NCBI GenBank assembly: GCA_900753715.1
Contig: CAAEAE010000072.1
Coordinates: 1-27,178 of the forward strand
Direction: 5' to 3'
Length of the DNA: 27,178 nucleotides
DNA from: an uncultured Roseburia sp.
Lineage (GTDB): Bacteria > Bacillota_A > Clostridia > Lachnospirales > Lachnospiraceae
In this document: one piece after another, positions 25,050 through 27,178 of the stretch
Layout of the letters: each line of letters begins with the position of its first letter
Numbering within the stretch: position 1 is the stretch's first letter
Made by a program: the position numbers and the translations under genes
The notes under the pieces: model-generated
What the model was told of the DNA's origin: nothing
Database searches by the model: none
What the model saw: the letters and a program-made list of their open reading frames with translations, nothing else

Positions 25050-25938
25050 AATCCTTAATCTGTCTTCCCTCATGATCCAGGTGATAATGATCCCTGTAAA
25101 TCAGTTCTGACAGCGGCACAAAGGTATATCCCTGGTCCTTCAGGTTCTGAATCAGCTTATCCAGCGCCTCAGATGTGAATTTCGCTCCATTATGGCACAA
25201 AATAATTGATCCGCTTCCCAGATGCTTATGTCCGGTAACCGTTTTAATAATAGAATCCACTCCGTAATCCTTCCAGTCCAGAGAATCCACATCCCATTGA
25301 ATCGGGTAATATCCGCACTCTCTTGCGACCTTGATTACCGCATTATCATAGTCACCATACGGCGGTCGGAACAGGAACATTTCATACCCGGTCAGCTCAC
25401 GGACCTTTTCATGAACCTTCATCAGCTCTTCTTTCTTTTCCGCATCGGAAATCTGACTCATATTCTTATGGTTTTCGCTGTGGTTTCCCAGATCATGCCC
25501 ATCCGCAAGGATGGCTCTGACATCCTCCGGATAGCTCTCTACCCAGCCGCCTGTCATAAAAAAGGTCACTTTCACATTATTCTTTTTGAGGATTTCGAGA
25601 ATTTTCTTCGTATCCTCGTTTCCCCATGCTGCATCAAAGGTGAGTGCAATCTTCTTTCCACCCGCTTCATCTGTTTTTACACAGTAAATCGGCAGCTCAC
25701 GGTTTCCAACCGTGTTGCTTGCATGCACGCTGTCTCCCCAGAACACCACCGCTCCACGCAGAAGTGCGGCGGCGACAAGCAGAAATGCCGTATTCCGCAA
25801 AAGCAGCATGCAGACTCTTTTCTGATAATCCGGACGCTTCTCCCCATCTTGTCTTTTCCACTCTTCCTTCCAATGCACATGCAGACCATCCGTCAGATTT
25901 TTTCCCGTCTGTTTCCATTTTTCTATGTATTTGCTCAT
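25048..25938 (-). CDS. Membrane-anchored polysaccharide deacetylase (NodB domain)
   Basis: This is a 296-residue protein. Residues 1-43 are a charged cytoplasmic segment, residues about 44-68 a single membrane anchor, and residues about 95-280 a NodB-homology deacetylase facing outward. Motif 1 is TFDAAWG (D102), motif 2 GNHSENH (H153, H157), motif 3 RPPYGDYD (R191 on), motif 4 DSLDW, motif 5 ILCHN. Such enzymes remove N-acetyl groups from peptidoglycan or related glycans; the TFDxxWG form is shared with PdaB-like Firmicutes proteins. The metal-binding second Asp of the usual TFDDG is Ala here. The ribosome site is weak (GGGA) and lies in the hairpin at 25945-25978. An internal start at Met44 would remove the cytoplasmic tail but has no good site. 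Confidence 0.9.
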   Translation of the reverse strand: MSKYIEKWKQTGKNLTDGLHVHWKEEWKRQDGEKRPDYQKRVCMLLLRNTAFLLVAAALLRGAVVFWGDSVHASNTVGNRELPIYCVKTDEAGGKKIALTFDAAWGNEDTKKILEILKKNNVKVTFFMTGGWVESYPEDVRAILADGHDLGNHSENHKNMSQISDAEKKEELMKVHEKVRELTGYEMFLFRPPYGDYDNAVIKVARECGYYPIQWDVDSLDWKDYGVDSIIKTVTGHKHLGSGSIILCHNGAKFTSEALDKLIQNLKDQGYTFVPLSELIYRDHYHLDHEGRQIKD

Positions 25939-25944
25939 AAGAAA

Positions 25945-25978
25945 TCCCGGTATATTTTTTATACAAAATATGCCGGGA
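25945..25978 (-). promoter_or_regulatory. Leader hairpin covering the deacetylase ribosome site
   Basis: TCCCGGTATATTTT (25945-25958) pairs with AAAATATGCCGGGA (25965-25978) over 14 bp with a single mismatch and a 6-nt loop. Its 3' arm on the minus strand holds the only GGGA before the start codon, 6 nt away. It could be a terminator of the upstream transporter gene, but there is no space for a promoter between it and the ATG. The 130 bp before it show no convincing promoter; a 13-bp inverted repeat TTGTG-N3-CACAA is at 26026-26038. Confidence 0.65.
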
Positions 25979-26108
25979 GCTCTTGTCCTTATGCCAGATC
26001 AATACATGATATGGACTATTTCTGTTTGTGATCCACAATTGGGGACCGGCCCTCATGCTTTCCAGGCAGCTTCTTTATCATATTACAATGACAGCGATCT
26101 CATTCCAT

Positions 26109-27178
26109 TCACAGAAATATTGCAGCCAGAAGTGGCATGGTGATCACGGAAAGCACCGTGGTAAGCGCCACACCACGGGAAGCAGTTTCATAATCTCCAC
26201 CATACTGCTGAGCAAGCATTGCAGTCATGCTTCCTGCCGGAGTCGCCATCATCACAAGGCACACCCCCCGCAAAATTTCCTGCTCTGCCACACGATTCAC
26301 CATGATCATCCAGACAGCCGGAAGAAGCAGCAGCTTCACCAGCGAAAACAGTAACAGCTTCTTATCCAGAAACAGCTCCTTTAACGGCATTTGTGCAAGG
26401 GATGCTCCGATAATCATCATACTTAACGGAGCGGTGAGATTCCCCAGATTCGTAATGAATGCCTGTAAAAAGGAAGGAACAGGAGTCTGCAGAAAGTAAA
26501 GCAGCATTGCTGTGATACAGGCAATCACTCCGATATTAAAGATCTTCTTCACGATTTCTACTGTTTCCTGCAGCTTTCCCTGTTGTTCACTGCCATTTTC
26601 TATATTTTCAGACTTCCCATTCACAGCCGCTGTTATGCCTTGCGCATCCTGCCGTTCCCCTGTCTTTCCATTCGGCTCTGCTTTCACATCCACCTCTGCT
26701 TTCACATCCGGCTCTGCCTTCACATCTACCTCTGCTTTCACATTCGGCTCTGCTTTCACATCCACCTCTGCTTTCACATCCTGCTCTGTCTTCGCACAGG
26801 CACCCGGCTTTCTTGTCAGCACCGCCACTCCATAGGTATAAATCAGAATATTAAATGGAATCTGAAAGACCGCCCCATACAAAAGCGCTCCATTGCCGTA
26901 CATCGCAGCCAGTACCGGGAATCCCATAAAGCCAATGTTTGCAAAAACCGTCATCGCTGCATAGGCTCCACGACTCTCCTTCTGTATGCACAGGATTCTC
27001 GGAAGAAGCTGTGCCACAGCAAGCAAGAAGGCATACATCATGACCACGATTGCAAGCGTCTGTACCAGCTCCTTTCCCTGCATCTGCTGATCCGTCAGTG
27101 CACTGCTTAAAATCATACAGGGATTGGCCACATTCACTACAATCGCCGAAACCTTTCTGCTCACCTCTTCCGTAAGAA
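26109..27178 (-). CDS. AEC-family (auxin efflux carrier-like) transporter, 5' end outside window
   Basis: The frame stays open to the right edge. The GTG at 27162-27164 is internal, since the codons before it (Leu-Thr-Glu-Glu) continue the usual AEC sequence, so about 25-35 N-terminal residues are missing. Visible are VSAIVVNVANPCMILSSAL, FANIGFMGFPVLAAMYG and IPFNILIYTYGV in the first half, then IGVIACITAMLLYFL, LTAPLSMMIIGASLAQMP, RGVCLVMMATPAGSMTAMLAQQYGGD and the C-terminal segment in the second half. The family moves organic anions or similar small molecules across the inner membrane. Between the halves, residues about 119-200 (counted from the GTG) form an unusually long hydrophilic loop holding six (D/N)VKAE(V/P) repeats. 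The substrate is unknown. Confidence 0.92.
   Translation of the reverse strand, partial: LTEEVSRKVSAIVVNVANPCMILSSALTDQQMQGKELVQTLAIVVMMYAFLLAVAQLLPRILCIQKESRGAYAAMTVFANIGFMGFPVLAAMYGNGALLYGAVFQIPFNILIYTYGVAVLTRKPGACAKTEQDVKAEVDVKAEPNVKAEVDVKAEPDVKAEVDVKAEPNGKTGERQDAQGITAAVNGKSENIENGSEQQGKLQETVEIVKKIFNIGVIACITAMLLYFLQTPVPSFLQAFITNLGNLTAPLSMMIIGASLAQMPLKELFLDKKLLLFSLVKLLLLPAVWMIMVNRVAEQEILRGVCLVMMATPAGSMTAMLAQQYGGDYETASRGVALTTVLSVITMPLLAAIFL
26671..26789 (-). repeat. 18-bp tandem repeat, six copies, in the transporter loop
   Basis: Six 18-bp units run from 26682 to 26789 (TTTCACATCCACCTCTGC and variants), with a half unit before them. They alternate in a 36-bp pattern and encode six-residue units ending alternately in V and P. 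Because 18 is a multiple of 3, gain or loss of units keeps the reading frame. Confidence 0.9.

Noticed and set aside
25222..26031. 269-codon plus-strand open frame opposite the deacetylase
   Set aside because: It mirrors the deacetylase, reads as Cys/His/Ile-rich low-complexity sequence and has no recognised domain.
26671..26789. Possible CRISPR array
   Set aside because: The 18-bp units are contiguous with no unique spacers and lie in frame inside a transporter gene.
26109..27164. Complete AEC gene starting at the GTG 27164
   Set aside because: Upstream codons to the window edge continue the family sequence in frame and AEC proteins have a further N-terminal helix, so the gene is truncated by the window.

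Overview
The window looks like part of the chromosome of a motile, low-GC Gram-positive anaerobe of the Clostridia, most likely a Lachnospiraceae relative (Roseburia / Eubacterium / Butyrivibrio-like). The reasons are the flagellin with its flaG-fliD-fliS-fliT set, sigma-28 promoters of the Bacillus/Clostridium type, strong AGGAGG ribosome sites, lipoprotein sugar-binding proteins, and a YesM/YesN-type two-component pair beside a ChvE-GguA-GguB sugar transporter. This is inferred from protein character, not from a database search. All 18 genes I support lie on the minus strand, so transcription runs from high to low coordinates. No tRNA, rRNA, insertion sequence or CRISPR array was seen.

Right end (27178 to 25048): an AEC-family transporter whose 5' end is outside the window and whose central loop carries six copies of an 18-bp repeat, then a membrane-anchored NodB-type polysaccharide deacetylase whose ribosome site lies in a hairpin.

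Sugar sensing and uptake (24937 to 15318): a strong sigma-A promoter drives four overlapping genes: a membrane-anchored sugar-binding protein, a sensor kinase, an AraC-type response regulator and a second sugar-binding lipoprotein. A terminator follows, and then chvE-gguA-gguB with its own promoter and an attenuator-like hairpin after chvE. The likely logic is that the binding proteins and kinase report an extracellular sugar and the regulator switches on the transporter. The arrangement resembles the XylFII-LytS-YesN system of Clostridium beijerinckii, with one extra binding protein.

Motility (15321 to 8665): a methyl-accepting chemotaxis protein, then flaG-fliD-fliS-fliT, then flagellin. 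Each unit is preceded by a sigma-28-like -10 (GCCGATAT, ACCGATAT, TCCGATAT). The flagellin mRNA leader has a 5'-terminal stem and a hairpin presenting AGGGA in its loop next to an AAGGA-containing Shine-Dalgarno, the layout of a CsrA-controlled flagellin leader.

Flagellin glycosylation (8630 to 1, continuing off the left edge): six tightly packed, visibly AT-richer genes directly after the flagellin terminator. They encode a GT2 glycosyltransferase with a long helical tail, a NeuB-type synthase lacking the usual SAF domain, a fused KdsC-like phosphatase / GmhA-like isomerase, an acetolactate-synthase-like thiamine diphosphate enzyme, a hexapeptide acyltransferase with an extra C-terminal domain, and a GT2/methyltransferase fusion. 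Together the isomerase, PEP-dependent synthase and phosphatase would make a 2-keto-3-deoxy sugar acid. The missing SAF domain and the thiamine enzyme suggest it is not ordinary sialic, legionaminic or pseudaminic acid. This is the best candidate in the window for an undescribed system.
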